From positions 104,044,238 through 104,108,237 of the forward strand of contig CAKMRJ010005523.1 in NCBI GenBank assembly GCA_928212115.1: a DNA stretch of 64,000 nucleotides, given 5' to 3'. A program made the position numbers and the translations under genes. Numbering within the stretch: the stretch's first letter is position 1; the number at the start of each line of letters is the position of its first letter. The stretch comes from Lactuca virosa (lineage: Eukaryota > Streptophyta > Magnoliopsida > Asterales > Asteraceae). Under the pieces are notes generated by a model, which had not been told where the DNA came from, ran no database searches, and saw nothing but the letters and a program-made list of their open reading frames with translations. This document shows, in pieces, positions 46,096 through 58,351 of the stretch.

Positions 46096-47421
46096 ATGAG
46101 TAAATTACACCATTCGTTATTTGTGTATGTGTCAAAATACACGCTTAGTTTTAATTTTCAAAAATTAACTCGGACCGTTCCTCGTTTGGTCTAACCCTAC
46201 ATGCTTCATCCCTCAAACACGATTTTATTGAGTCCATTCCAAAACTGAAATCACGATAATACCCTTGTGTTTTCATTTTTCAATTAATTTAAGGCGTTTA
46301 TTATTATTATCAATTTAAAAAATAGAGGCCCTTCACTTTCCCCACCCTCCAGTTTGTCAGTAATCAGAAACAAACACACAAATTCGATGAGACCCAAATT
46401 AGAAACAAACGCAAAGAGGAGACCCAAATCGCCAGCTATTCACCGGACACCACCATCGTCTCCACCTCCGACAAACATTTTCTCTTCTCTTATCACCATC
46501 CCCAACCAACTTTGTCACCCCCACTCACATCCTAACCATCAACGTTGAAGTCATTTCCATCGACATCTAAAGTCGTCGTCTCGCCGGAGAAGGTGACCTC
46601 ATTGAGTCGTCATCACCACATGTATGCTTAAACCATTTGTGTTGTGATCCGTCATCGCCATCATCGATCACGCTGAAACCTAATGTTGCCTGAAACCCTA
46701 ACTATCGTCACCTCCATTCGAAACTTTAGATTTGAGCTGATGGTTATGTTATATCTGCGATGGTGGTGGTTGTGACTCTTCCAGATACACATCAGAAAAG
46801 ACGAAGGGATACTACGACAATATAGGGTTTGGGTTTTGACACTTCAGATGGTGACGCCGATTTAGGGTTTGGGTCTACCCATCTCTTCTTCCTCTCCGAC
46901 CATTCGAACATGCTACGAATGATGAGAGGTAAAAGATCCTTATCCCATTTCCGACCGGTTTTCGTCGATATGTTCTTTCTTTTCCATACATATTCATTGG
47001 AAAAATGGAGTTCTTAAAGAGAGAAAGGGGTACAAGGGAGATAATGGTGAAGTTCTTAGAGAAAAAAAATGGTGTTCTTCCTTTTCCGTCTAAAGTTGAT
47101 GGAGATGTTTCGGGGTCACCGGAGTATTGGTGCTAGTGGTTGACGGTAGTGGTGGTAGTGTTGGTCAATGGCAATGGTGAAAATGGTGAAGGGACCATAT
47201 ATTAAATTAAACAATTTTTTAATAGATTAATAATTAATAATTAATAATTAACAAATAAATCAAAAAGGAAATAAATAAAGGTAAAATTGTATTTTTATGT
47301 CCGGAGAGATGAAGCGTGTAAATTTTAAACTAACGAGGGACGATCCGAATTAATTTTTTTAAAATATGGGCTAAACGTGCATTTTGGCACCTGCACGAAG
47401 GACAAATGATGTAATTGACCT
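46096..47421. mobile_element. Mutator-like element with long terminal inverted repeats
   Basis: Ends can be paired over about 110 bases: left AAATTACACCATTCGTTATT..., right (reversed) CAATTACATCATTTGTCCTT.... The match continues through CAAAATRCACG, AATTAAYTCGGAYCGT and CTTCATC. The interior (46330-47200) is GC-richer and resembles the 5' end of a plant gene, with GAAACCTAA phrases and TGGTGGTGGT runs. No transposase or recognisable captured exon was seen. The gypsy LTR starting at 47424 lies directly at the right end, so the target duplication cannot be read. Confidence 0.6.
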
Positions 47422-47423
47422 AA

Positions 47424-47865
47424 TGTAACACCTCAAATTTCAAGACAAATTTTTTATTTTTAATTCACCAATCATTACTCATAAATTCAAGTTATCACAT
47501 AAATTATAAGTTATTATCAAAACAATATCTGAGTATCCCAAAATCCACAATATCTCATAAGCCCGGCGAAAGTGTACAATCATGTCTCCGTCTTCCCGAA
47601 ATCTACAGAAGTACCTGAAACACATTTAAATCAACATGGTAAGCACGAAGCTTAGTGAGTTCCCCAAAATACCACATACACAAATAATTAGCCTCTCATG
47701 ACTATATTTCGATAAGGAACGTTCGGTTATGTGTCTCAGTGAAGACCCTTAGGTCTCACGTCTCGGTATGGACCCTCCGTTCATAACTCAATATATATAC
47801 ACATAACAATATAGCTGAACGGTTTGTGTTGCATAAGTATATAGTTTTTCACAAAACACCAACAA
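47424..47865 (-). repeat. Gypsy LTR, first segment (continues at 57927 and 63057)
   Basis: Starts TGTAACACCTCAAATTTC. The CAGAAGTACCTGAAACAC and AAGCTTAGTGAGTTCCCC blocks match the end region of the other gypsy LTRs in reverse, so orientation is minus. A Copia element interrupts after 47865. The remaining LTR appears at 57927-58332 and, after a CACTA element, from 63057 beyond the window. Confidence 0.65.
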
Positions 47866-48782
47866 TGGAAGCTTTAAAATTTCTTATAGATTTCGAGTGT
47901 GACAACAAAACAAACCATCAAGGATCCTTTTAAAGAGGTTAGATAGATGTTACAACAACCATAGGATGTTTAGAAATAACAACCTTTGATGCCTTTGGAC
48001 CCTCTTGGATTTGGGGTGTTGAAGTAGATGGCAAGAACAAGAAGCTTGATCTTCTCTATGAGTAATCTACCAACAAGAATAAGGTACTCAAAATGCTATT
48101 TTTCCTCTTGTATGACTTTGTTCCTTGAGCCTTAAGTGCTTAAACAATTAAGCACTAAAAGGAAGACACAAAGTGAGCACCAAAAGACAAGTAACAACTT
48201 CAAAGTGAAGAGAGCTTCTAGCTCCTTTTGCTTTCGGCTTTGTGCAAGAAGAAAGGAAGAAAGAAGACCAAAGAAACTCTTACAAACTTCATGCAAACAC
48301 CCTCCTTTTATAGCCCGTGTAAAGTAAGCCTTTTTTATTATAATATTCTAAAGTATTATAAAGCATAAAGAAACAAGGGACAATGTATGGATGTAAGATG
48401 TGAAGTTGACAAGTAAGCCCCATGCTTGCTTAAAAAATTCGGCCATATGGTCAACAAAAGAAGATAAAAATTATGTCTAGCTTATTTTAACCAAAGACTA
48501 GTCAATTAACTAAACCATGGTAAGCCAAAGTGTCCAAAACTTTGTACATGACTCATTATATGATACCATATCATATTATGACTAGTTTGTTCTTTCTTTT
48601 ACTATTATTTTCATAAAACAATAATTATTCTCTAATTAAATACAAGAGTTGAATTTATTTATTAATATCAAATACTTAATAAATATTCAATAAGTACCAA
48701 CTTGATTAAGGCGTGACCCTATAGGATCATATGTTATTAGCAACATCACTCAATAATGATTCTTGAGCATATATTTCCAACA
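47866..48782 (-). repeat. Copia 3' LTR (second element)
   Basis: In element orientation TGTTGGAAATATATGC to ...AAGCTTCCA. It carries a minus-strand TATA-like GGCTATAAAAGG near 48305. On its 5' side is AAAGTGGGAGAT, the polypurine tract. It is highly similar to 57012-57926. Confidence 0.85.
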
Positions 48783-49209
48783 ATCTCCCACTTTCACAAG
48801 ATTCATTAAAGACTGACATAGACAGTAGATGGCATCTAGCAACGGGCTACTGCCCCTAATAACACACGCAGGAGTGTCATCAATCAACATCCAATTCCAA
48901 AAGCTCACTAGCTATAATTAAAGTATAAGGTAAGTGTATCAATATTCTCTTTGTTACAGACATCATGTTGGATATGAGACATGGAACGTGATCATCCTCA
49001 TTTGCCATCCAACTTATAAGAAAGGCGCCTTTGATGTCTAACTCTCAACACATAAGAGGAACAAATCTCATCTTGACTACATACATACTCTCATATAGTT
49101 CATGCTCTACCCAACGGAGGCTTTTATAACTGCACAATTACAAACAACGTTTAACCATGTCAAAGTATAACAATCTCCATACTTGAGTTCTCCAATATGC
49201 ATCTCAGGT
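48783..49209 (-). other. Copia 3' untranslated part, left of the solo LTR
   Basis: Begins with the polypurine tract and continues as non-coding internal sequence. It resumes at 51158 after the solo LTR. Confidence 0.6.
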
Positions 49210-49494
49210 TGTAACACCCACAAAAAAATCAAGCCAATTTAAAACCTTTTTTTTACATTTAAGTTATTACAAAGTGTTTTCAAAATAGTCTAGACATCAG
49301 AGTATCCCAGAAATCAAGATCATAAAAATGATAGGAGGTGCACGATCACGCCTTCGCCTTCCCGCGATCATCTGAAGTACCTGAAACAAAATCCAAAACT
49401 GTAAGCCCAAAGCTTAGTGAGTTCCCCCAAAATACCAACGCCATACAAATATAACCATATCATATAAACAACAACATTCATAATGAGCCATCAG

Positions 49495-49645
49495 CTTGAC
49501 TGGACCGCCTGACATGCCATCAGCCTATCTGGACCACTCTCCAAGCCATCGACACGTCTGGACCGCCTCTCAGGGCCTTCAGCCCATCCGGACCGCTCGT
49601 CGGGCCTTCGGTCTGACTAGTATGCCCTAACCGGGTCTACAGTCT
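49495..49645. repeat. LTR minisatellite GGACCGCCT...CCATCAGC
   Basis: About four units of 35-40 bases with the pattern GCCATCAGCYTATCTGGACC. This is the minisatellite of this LTR, at the same relative position as the CCATGG arrays of its relatives. Confidence 0.7.
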
Positions 49646-49789
49646 ATCCGATCCGCCCTGGGTATGTTGGCATAAGCACAAAGCATGTCCGCCTCAACCC
49701 AAACTCCCAACCATACAATCATGTGCACATAAATATCATAAGCTAGCTAGCATGTACAGATAGTCATACAGATCTAACATATCGATAAC

Positions 49790-49920
49790 ATGGCAACCAT
49801 CCTATAACCAGGATACCGATCTAACCGATCACTAACATAGAAACCATCATATAATCAGGATACCGATCTAACAGATCACTAACATAGCAACCATCCTATA
49901 ACCAGGATATAAATCATAAA
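49790..49920. repeat. Tandem repeat, about 54-bp unit
   Basis: Units read AACATRGCAACCATCCTATA, then ACCAGGATACCGATCTAAC; about 2.4 copies with few mismatches, inside the solo LTR. Confidence 0.8.
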
Positions 49921-50179
49921 GGGATGACCTTGGTGCCGTAGACCCTGTTGATATAGTGAGAAGAGCTCACCTCACGATGTCAAACTGTAGTGATAAGATC
50001 AAACTCCCGAGTCACAGCCACGAACTTAACCACCTATAACCACCATAGGACCAAGTCCATCAGAATCCCAAATTACCAAAATACCCTCAAAAGTCCAACT
50101 GGTCAACCCTTGGTCAAAGTCAGAGTCAACGGTCGAAGTTAACAGTCCATGTTGACCCAACTTATCGAGTGCAGCTAGC

Positions 50180-50395
50180 AACTCGTCGAGTTCCTTAAGA
50201 AATCAGGAAATCATAATAACCCTAATTGACTCACCGAGTTTCCAGACAACTCCTCGAGTCCATGAAGGGTCCAAATGTCAGGAAAAACCCTAACTAACTC
50301 GTCGAGTCTTCTTACTGACTCGCCGAGTTCATTCTGAACCAAAACAAAACAATCTTCATCCGACTCTTCGAGTCGACCATGTGACTCGTCGAGTC
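50180..50395. promoter_or_regulatory. Downstream ACTCGTCGAGT palindrome cluster
   Basis: Seven sites, including AACTCGTCGAGTT (50180-50192), GACTCACCGAGTTT, AACTCGTCGAGTCT and GACTCGTCGAGTCC. They are spaced about 20-50 bases apart, with most variation at the central base and outer flanks. Confidence 0.6.
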
Positions 50396-50996
50396 CCTTC
50401 AGTCTATTTCTCATCCAGACGTTTTTAAGCTACCCCGAAGCTCCATATTGCAGATCTAGCCTCCTAGGGCATGTTTTCCACGTAAAGTTGCAAACTTTAC
50501 GTACATGCATGGTCCTAAATGCCAAAATCAAGATAAGGGAAAGGTTAACCCAAAGAGAAGGGCCAATGCATGCTAAATCTGATAACTTTTTGACTATAGA
50601 GACCAAGAGGAGTCCAGATCTGAAGTTACAACTTCAGATCATGCCCAATACCCGAAATAACCCACAACCAACTAGAAAATGGCCCTAAATCTTTGCATGA
50701 AGAGATCTAGCTAAAGATAAGTCAAGGTAACGACTTGTTACCTTCAAGATGATGCCAAGATGAAGTAGAGTCAGATCCACAAGCTTCTCTTTGCTCCAAG
50801 CTCCTTAGACTTCAAGCCTTCTTCACAAAATGCACCAAAAGCACTCTTTAAACCTCACAAACACTCAAGAACAAGGTCTAGACTGATTAGGATTTCTACT
50901 GGCTGTCAAGAGGTGGTAAGGGGCTGGAGGAAAGGACTTAAAGTCCTTTAAATAGGGTGTAAACCCTAAAAAATAGGGTTTCTATGCACAAAATCT

Positions 50997-51098
50997 ACTC
51001 GTCGAGTCAGGGTCCTCCGACTCGTCGAGTAGGAATCATAAACCACGCGGGCCAACTACGTTCGACACGACGAGTTGGGGCCTCCAACTCGTCGAGTT
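50997..51098. promoter_or_regulatory. Upstream ACTCGTCGAGT palindrome cluster
   Basis: ACTCGTCGAGT at 50997-51007 and 51020-51030, a variant ACACGACGAGT near 51065, and AACTCGTCGAGTT at 51086-51098. The cluster is about 45-150 bp upstream of the minus-strand TATA-like box. Confidence 0.6.
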
Positions 51099-51157
51099 CC
51101 TTCAGCAAAATGAATACAAAGCTTTTGAAAATTATACCTGGGAGTCGGGGTGTTACA

Positions 51158-51530
51158 TAGGTCGAAAGACATAAAGATATTTACCTATGATCAAGATTCA
51201 CTTATGATATCGATCCATGAAGTGACTCTTGATGCATGTCATTTCCAATAGTTGTTCTCAAACAAGTACATATGAATTTGGATGCAACACTTTGTTATTT
51301 CACTTCTTGAAATCATCCAAGCCGATTCATATTAGTCTTAATTCACAGTTGCTCCTGCAATAGTGACTGACTGTGGACAAATTTTGAATAATTACATTAT
51401 TCAAGGATTAAATAACATGCTAATATAGAATACAAAAATATTCAAAACAAAAAAAATATCTCATATTCAGAGGAGATTTCATATCATTGCTACATAGTTC
51501 TGAATATCCAGATATTAGTCAAGTACAGAT
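51158..51530 (-). other. Copia 3' untranslated part, right of the solo LTR
   Basis: Non-coding sequence between the end of pol at 51531 and the solo LTR. It repeats the TAGGT target duplication at its left end. Confidence 0.55.
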
Positions 51531-54500
51531 TTAAATCCAATCACTAGCTAATCGTAGACCGGTTCCTTTTGCATTACTCTCAAACTTGATTTGAGGTAGA
51601 GCCTTTGTGAACAGATCTGCTAGATTATCATCTGTATGAATCTTTTCATTGCGTACATTTCCCAATTCTAATTCTTGACAAATGAAATTGAATTTTCGTT
51701 GAATGTATCTAGTCTTGTTGGTAACCATCGGGTCTCTTGTGATAGCGATGGCACCAGTGTTGTCACAAAGCGTCTCAATGGCATTTTTGATGCTTGGAAC
51801 AAAATCCAAATCACCGATGAATTTCTTCATCCAATTAACTTCTTGAGCCGCTTCACACGCAGCTATGTACTCTGATTATGTTATGGAAAGTGCAACCACT
51901 TCTTGCTTTGAACTCTTCCAGGCAATGGCTCCTCCATTCAGTGTGAACACATATCCTAACTGTGATCGTGAGTTATCTTGATCAGTGTTGAAACCAGCGT
52001 TAGTGTAACATCTTAGAGTAAGCCCTTCTTCAACTCCTCTATAGACCATAAACATATCTTTAGTTCTTCTTAAGTACTTAAGTATGTTCTTAACAGCCAC
52101 CCAATGTTTTTCGCCAGGATTAGCTTGATACATACTGGTATACTAATAGCATAAGATACATCTGGCGTTGTACATTTCATAGCATACATAATTGAACTTA
52201 CTACTGAAGCATACAATATGCGTTTCATTCTTTTGATCTCATCTTCAGTACTAGGGCTGCCAACCTTAGAAAGAATGGTACCAGGCAGTATGGGAACAAT
52301 TCCTCGTTTTCGAGTTATCCATTGAAAAACGTTTTAAGATTTTGTTAATGTATGTACTCTGACTCAAACCAATGAGTCTTTGGGATCTATCTCTATAGAT
52401 CCTAATACCGAGTATGTATGCAGCATCCCCTAGATCTTTCATTTGAAAGGACTTACTAAGGTAGGCCTTAGTCTCCTTAAATTTTGGGATATCTTTCCCG
52501 ATCAGTAATATGTCATCAACATATAGAATTAGAAAAACAATATGGACCCCACTTGCTTTGATGTATACACATGGTTCATTGAGACTTTCTGAGAAACCAA
52601 ACTTTTTGATGTTTTCATCAAAACGATGATACCCGGCCCTAGATGCTTGTTTCAATCCATAAATGGACTTCTTCAGTTTACACACCTTTTTAGGTTATCT
52701 AGTTCGACAAAACCTTCAGGTTGTTCCATATAAACATCTTCCTCAAGATATTTGTTAAGGAAAGCGGTTTTGACATCCATTTGCCATATCTCATAGTCAT
52801 AATATGCAGCTATGGCCATGATAATCCTAATAGATTTAATCTTAGCAACTGGTGGGAAAGTATCTTCATAGTCAACACCTTGAATTTGAGTATATCCTTT
52901 CGCGACAAGTCGTGCTTTGAAAGTTTGTATATTTATGTCCATGTCGATCTTCTTCTTGAAGATCCACTTGCTTCCAACACCCCCTGCTGTTAGGAGGCAA
53001 GTCAACAAAGTCCCATACTTGATTTTCATTCATGGATTGAATTGCAGTTCTCATGGCTTTAAGCCATTTGTCAGAATCTGGGTCTATAGTAGCAACCTTG
53101 TAATTGATGGGCTCACATTGATCCATCAAGAAGACTTCCTCTTCAGGAATGACAAATCCAAATCTATCAGGTTCCTGACGAGTTCTACTGGAGTGTCGTA
53201 CAGTTGGTGTGGTTTCCGACATCTGAACGATAATTTCAGGTTCAACAATGCTTTCTTGATTATCATTCTCAACTAAAGGTTGTGTCTCTCTAATTTCTTC
53301 AAGGTCAATGGGGCTTCCACTTACTTTATGCGAGATAAAGTCAGTTTCAAGAAACATTGCTTTACGGGCTATGAACACCCGGTTCTCTTCTTTCTGAAAG
53401 AAGTAATAACCCATGGTTTCTTTTGGGTATCCCACGAAGATACACTTTTGAGATCTAGGGTCAAGCTTGTCGGAAGTTTCTCTTTTAACATATGCTTCAC
53501 AACCCCATATCTTTAAGTAAGACATCGATGAACCTTTCTATGCCATAACTCGTAGGGAGTCTTACTAACTTTTTTAGTTGGGACCATGTTTATAATTCGA
53601 GCTGTGGTTTCAAGGGCATAACCCCAAAATGAATGAGGAAGGGAAGTATGACTCATCATCGATCGCACCATATCAAGTAGAGTACAATTTCTCCTTTCTG
53701 AGACACCATTATGCTGAGGTGTTCCCGGTGGAGTGAGTTGTGACACTATGCCGCAATTCTTCAGATGTTCATCAAACTCATAGCTCATATATTCACCACC
53801 ACGATCTGATCGCATGGTTTTAATCTTTTTACCAAGTTGATTCTGTACTTCATTTTGGAAAACCTTGAAGACATCGAATGCTTCATATTTGTGTTTCATG
53901 AGATACACATATCCAAATCTACTGTAATCATCAGTAAATGTAATGAAGTATCTATCACCGCTTTGGGTCATTGTTCTAAAAGGTCCACATACATCAGTAT
54001 GTATGAGTCCTAATAGATCCGAGGCTCTTTCACCAACACCGGTAAAAGGAGCTTTGGTCATCTTGCTACATAGACATGATTTTACATACATCAAAAGACT
54101 CTGAACCTATTGGCTCTAAGATCCCATCCTTTTGGAGCTTAGCAATGCGAGTTTTACTTATGTGCCCAAGTCGACAATGCCATAAATAAGTTTTATTTGA
54201 ATCTAACTTTGTCTTCTTATTTAAGTTGAACATTGAATTATCCTTTGTGTATGAACCATTTAAATTGATTTCATATATTCCATTTTTGGGACTAGTCTCA
54301 AAATAGAACACATTATCTTTAAACACAGAAATGTTTTCAGAATCAAAGTCAAACTTATAACGAAAACCTTGGGTCATACAAGCGAGAATTAGAGATAATA
54401 TTCCTAGTTATACTAGGTACATAACAATAATTGTTCAAAATAAGATTGAGGCCATTTGGAAGCAAAAGATGATATTGCCCTATGGCTTTGACAGCTACTC

Positions 54501-55546
54501 GAGCGCCATTGCCAACATGAAGTTCCAAATCTCCATCTCTTAGTTCTCTAACATTCTTTAGTACCTGCAAATCATTGCAGATGTTAGTACCACTTCCAGT
54601 ATCGAATACCCAAGAATTAGTATAGAATGCATGTAATTCAATCACATATATACCTGAGGTGCCAACCTGGTTGGCATTGATCTTCTTAAGTTCCTCTAAG
54701 TATTTGGGACAGTTGCGCTTCTAGTGTCCCTTTTCATTGCAGTGAAAGCAATCAGAGTCAGCAGTAGGCTTGGGTTTAGGAGTTGGTTTAGTAGAATGAG
54801 GCTTCCCTTTACCCTTTCCCTTGCCCTTGCCTTTCTTGGCAGCTTTGCCTTTTCCCTTACCAGTATTATTACCGGTTTTCTTCTTGGAGATTTGACCCTC
54901 ACAGATCATCAATACTTGATTGTTCCCAGATTTCTTGATGTTTTCCTTAGCATTTTTTATCATGTTATGAAGCTCATTGATGCTCCTCTCCCAGTCATTC
55001 ATTGTGAAGTTCATCAAAAAATTGGTTGAATGACTTAGGCAATGAGGCTAGGATCACATCGGTCGCTAGCTCATCCCCAAATGGGAATCCCATGCGGGCA
55101 AGTTACTTAACATAAGCTTTCATTTTGAGTACATGTGCACTCATAGAAGATCCCTCAGCCATCTTGCAACCAATGAAAGCATTCAAGGTCTCAAACCTCT
55201 CTTGCTTAGCTGAACTTGAAATATGACTCTTAGTTTTTCAATCATTTCAAATGCTTCATGAAACTCAAAATTTTTCCGAAGTTCAGGAGTGATAGTTGCA
55301 AGCATGATGCAAGACACTTCGGTCGAATCATTAACATGTTTCGCCCAAGCATCTTTCGATGCTTTGGCAACATTAGCTGGGAGCTCTTCTAGGATAGATT
55401 CATCAAGGAAAATAGTCCTTTTTCTCAAGCTTGAGGACAATTCTCAGTTGTCTGAACCAGTCAAGAAAGTTGGGTCCACTTAGTTTTTCTTTTTCGAGGA
55501 TGGATCGGATGATGAGTGATGAGGTGCTTACAGTTGGGGTAGTCAT
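51531..55546 (-). pseudogene. Copia gag-pol, second element
   Basis: Start ATG at 55544-55546 (MTTPTVSTSS), then LSGPNFLDWFRQLRIVLKLE and SCIMLATITPELRKNFEF (gag). The knuckle is CFHCNEKGH..RNCPKY, with a stop nearby at 54720. The protease region follows with WVFDTGSGTNIC (D-T/S-G, 54610). Next come LWHCRLGHISKTRIAKLQ, integrase (HTDVCGPF, FTDDYSRFGYVY, RSDRGGEYMS), reverse transcriptase (YTQIQGVDYEDTFPPVAKIK, MDVKTAFLNKYL, YVDDILLIG) and RNase H (CYTNAGFNTDQDNSRSQLGY). It ends at 51531 after NLADLFTKALPQ. Frameshifts near 55440, 55020, 53520, 52680, 52270 and 51870 disable it. It belongs to the same broad Copia group as the element at 27827 but to a different family. Confidence 0.85.
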
Positions 55547-57011
55547 CTACAAAATAATAAGATTCATTGTAATATCTTTGATATAAATTCTTTTCAAAAA
55601 TAATTACCCTTCAAAATTAAATTTTGAAAAGATAAGATCCACATCACCCAAAATAACTTATGTAATTCTTAGATTTATGGGATCCAAAAACATTACTTTG
55701 TTTTTAAATGACATGTTCATCCCATCTATGCCTCAAAACTCTTATGCTTAGGTGACCTTTATCACATAAGAAATTGATCAAATCATCCATTTAAAAAACA
55801 TGTGAGTTATATTTCACAAATGGTTAGGTGACCTTTATCCCATAAGCAAATACTAAAACACCTTGACTATTTTTGACAACTCCAATGAATAAGGTGACCC
55901 TAAAATCCATATGAATTGCACAAAAATCCCAAGTGATTTTTAAGTGGATTGCATGGATTTGAAGTTTTGTAAATAAGGTTTTTTTTTTTTTTTTTTTTTT
56001 TTTTATAAATTTTTTTTAAACATTTTAGCACTTTTAAAATTTTGTATCATTTTGTATCATGAATATTTCATGCATAAAATATTTTATGGTACATTTACAG
56101 TGTTCCAAAAATCATAAAGTTGAATTTATTTTATATACAATTTTACCGGTTAAAATTTATATTTATATTTAATTCGACGTTATACGGATTGGAACCGGTT
56201 TCTAACTTTGTTAATAAAACAACATTTTATTATTGAGTTATGGAGTTTAGATTAAGTTTAAAATATTTTAAACTTTTTTATATCTTTAAAAGTTTGGCTA
56301 CTTTAGAGTTTAAAAAAAATATTGAAAAACTCATTTTAACAAAAAACTCAATTTTGATATCTTATGTTGAAACTTATATATAAAACTTTAAACCGCAAGT
56401 TTAATGTTATTTTATGAAAATGTTTTTGCATGACAAACATATTTTCATATATACAACATTTTACGACAACCAAAATAACCATCACATGCATGCATTTTAA
56501 AATGTATAAACAAAGCCATTTTTCTAGTAATATTTATTGTGAGCCATCACAACAAATATTAAGTCATTTCCTAAAGGACTTAGTGGGACACTTCAAGGTC
56601 TTCAAAAAAGGCTCCATGTCTTCATATCTTCATAAGATCTTTAAGATCCATTTTGTTACATTTTAATAAAATACAACTAGTCTAAAACTAATTTATTACA
56701 TATAAAAATAAACACATGGAATAATACCTATTTATCTATTACATCATCATATTAATAAATAGTAACCACAAATGTCCTAATGGCTTGTTTATACACAACA
56801 AACATATCAAACATACCAACACACAACTCTTTGTTTTTTCTAAGGCAACCTTTATATAACCAAAATGCATGAAAAAATGGTTATATAAAAATAAACACTT
56901 TTAACAACAAGTTGCCAAAGAAAACAAATATGAATATTTCTTTAGCCAAAAAGAAATCCATGTTTGTTTTCCAAAAACCAAAGATTATCATAACATAAAA
57001 AATCATTCTAA
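55547..57011 (-). other. Copia 5' leader, second element
   Basis: Non-coding, AT-rich, with a T25 run at 55979-56003. Next to the LTR, where a tRNA primer site is expected, the minus strand reads TTAGAATGATTTTTTATG, which does not resemble the usual TGGTATCAGAGC. Reverse transcription from this copy could not start in the normal way. Confidence 0.6.
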
Positions 57012-57926
57012 TGGAAGCTTTAAAATTTCTTATAGATTTCAAGTGTGACAACAAAACAAGCCATCAAGGGTCATTTTAAAGAGGTTAGAATGATGTTACA
57101 ACAACCATAGGATGTTTAGAAATCACAACCTTTGATGCCTTTGGACCCTCTTGGATTTGGGGTGTTGAAGTAGATGGCAAGAACAAGAAGCTTGATCTTC
57201 TCTATAAGTAATCCACCAACAAGAATAAGGTACTCAAAATGCTAGTTTTCCTCTTGTATGACTTTGTTCCTTGAGCCTTAAGTGCTTAAACAATTAAGCA
57301 CTAAAAGGAAGACACAAAGTGAGCACCAAAAGACAAGTAACAACTTCAAAGTGAAGAGAGCTTCTAGCTCCTTTTGCTTTCGGCTTTGTGCAAGAAGAAA
57401 GGAAGAAAGAAGACCAAAGAAACTCTTACAAACTTCATGCAAACACCCTCCTTTTATAGCCCATGTAAAGTAAGCCTTTTTATTATAATATTCTAAAGTA
57501 TTATAAAGCATAAAGAAACAAGGGACAATGTATGGATGTAAGATGTGAAGTTGACAAGTAAGCCCCATGCTTGCTTAAAAAATTCGGCCATATGGTCAAC
57601 AAAAGAAGATAAAAATTATGTCTAGCTTATTTTAACCAAAGACTAGTCAATTAACTAAACCATGGTAAGCCAAAGTGTCCAAAACTTTGTACATGACTTA
57701 TTATATGATACCATATCATATTATGACTAGTTTGTTCTTTCTTTTATTATTATTTTCATAAACAATAATTATTCTCTAATTAAATACAAGAGTTGAATTT
57801 ATTTATTAATATCAAATACTTAATAAATATTCAAAAAGTACCAACTTGATTAAGGTGTGACCCTATAGGATCATATGTTATTAGCAACATCACTCAATAA
57901 TGATTCTTGAGCATATAGATCCAACA
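57012..57926 (-). repeat. Copia 5' LTR (second element)
   Basis: Highly similar to 47866-48782, with scattered substitutions and small indels (for example TTTTTATT versus TTTTTTATT). It is followed on the right by ATCTCCCACTTG, a polypurine-tract-like sequence on the minus strand not expected outside a 5' LTR. Confidence 0.82.
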
Positions 57927-58332
57927 ATCTCCCACTTGCAAAATAATCCAATACCAAATGGGCCCACAATGGCTTAATACCAAATGGCCCCAGCAAGGCC
58001 CAACCCTAAACTTAAGTCCATAATGGCAAGCCCAACACAAGGGTCCAAGACTTATATATTCCTCTGACCAAAATCCCCCATACAGCAAGCCCAAAACCAA
58101 GACCCAAACACTTAAGGCCCAAAGCGAGATCTAGCCCAAAAAGCCCACAATGAGATTACGCAGGGCGTACCTCCCTTGGTATGCTCAGCGTACACGCAAA
58201 TCCTGATCAGGGAACTTAATCAGTACGTGGGTCGTACTACTCTGGCCCAAAAACTCGATTTTCGACTTAACTACTTCAGCCCAAAGCATCCAAACCTCAG
58301 GGAAGCTTCATTACAAGCCCCTAAATGATAAA
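57927..58332 (-). repeat. Gypsy LTR, middle segment
   Basis: Contains the interrupted palindrome TTACGCAGGGCGTAC near 58156 and AGTACGTGGGTCGTACT near 58222. These are the downstream motif cluster of this LTR. It is broken at 58332 by the CACTA element and continues at 63057. Confidence 0.55.
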
Positions 58333-58351
58333 CACTACTACAAAAATAGCC

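Larger units (their letters stand above)
49210..51157 (-). mobile_element. Solo LTR, gypsy type, with ACTCGTCGAGT palindromes
   Basis: Starts TGTAACACCCACAAA and ends GGGGTGTTACA; 1,948 bp with no coding. The target duplication is CAGGT (49205-49209) and TAGGT (51158-51162), one C/T difference. CTGAAGTACCTGAAACAAAA and GCTTAGTGAGTTCCCC show minus orientation. The TATA-like CCTATTTAAAG is near 50950 on the minus strand. ACTCGTCGAGT-type palindromes lie upstream of it (50997-51098) and again 550-800 bp downstream (50180-50395), about ten in all. Confidence 0.78.
47866..57926 (-). mobile_element. Ty1/Copia element, rearranged, with nested solo LTR
   Basis: Two similar LTRs (917 and 915 bp) flank a minus-strand gag-pol with broken frames. 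Unlike the Copia element at 27827, no tRNA-Met primer site follows the 5' LTR and no matching target duplication was found (AACAA left, ATCTC right). Both LTRs have the polypurine phrase AGTGGGAGAT on the same side. The structure therefore seems rearranged, perhaps by recombination between two copies. A solo LTR (49210-51157) sits in its 3' untranslated part. Confidence 0.78.

Noticed and set aside
48136..48327. ORF repeated at 57282-57473 as a possible conserved small gene
   Set aside because: The two copies lie in the two LTRs of one Copia element and run against its direction of transcription. Their similarity is due to LTR identity.
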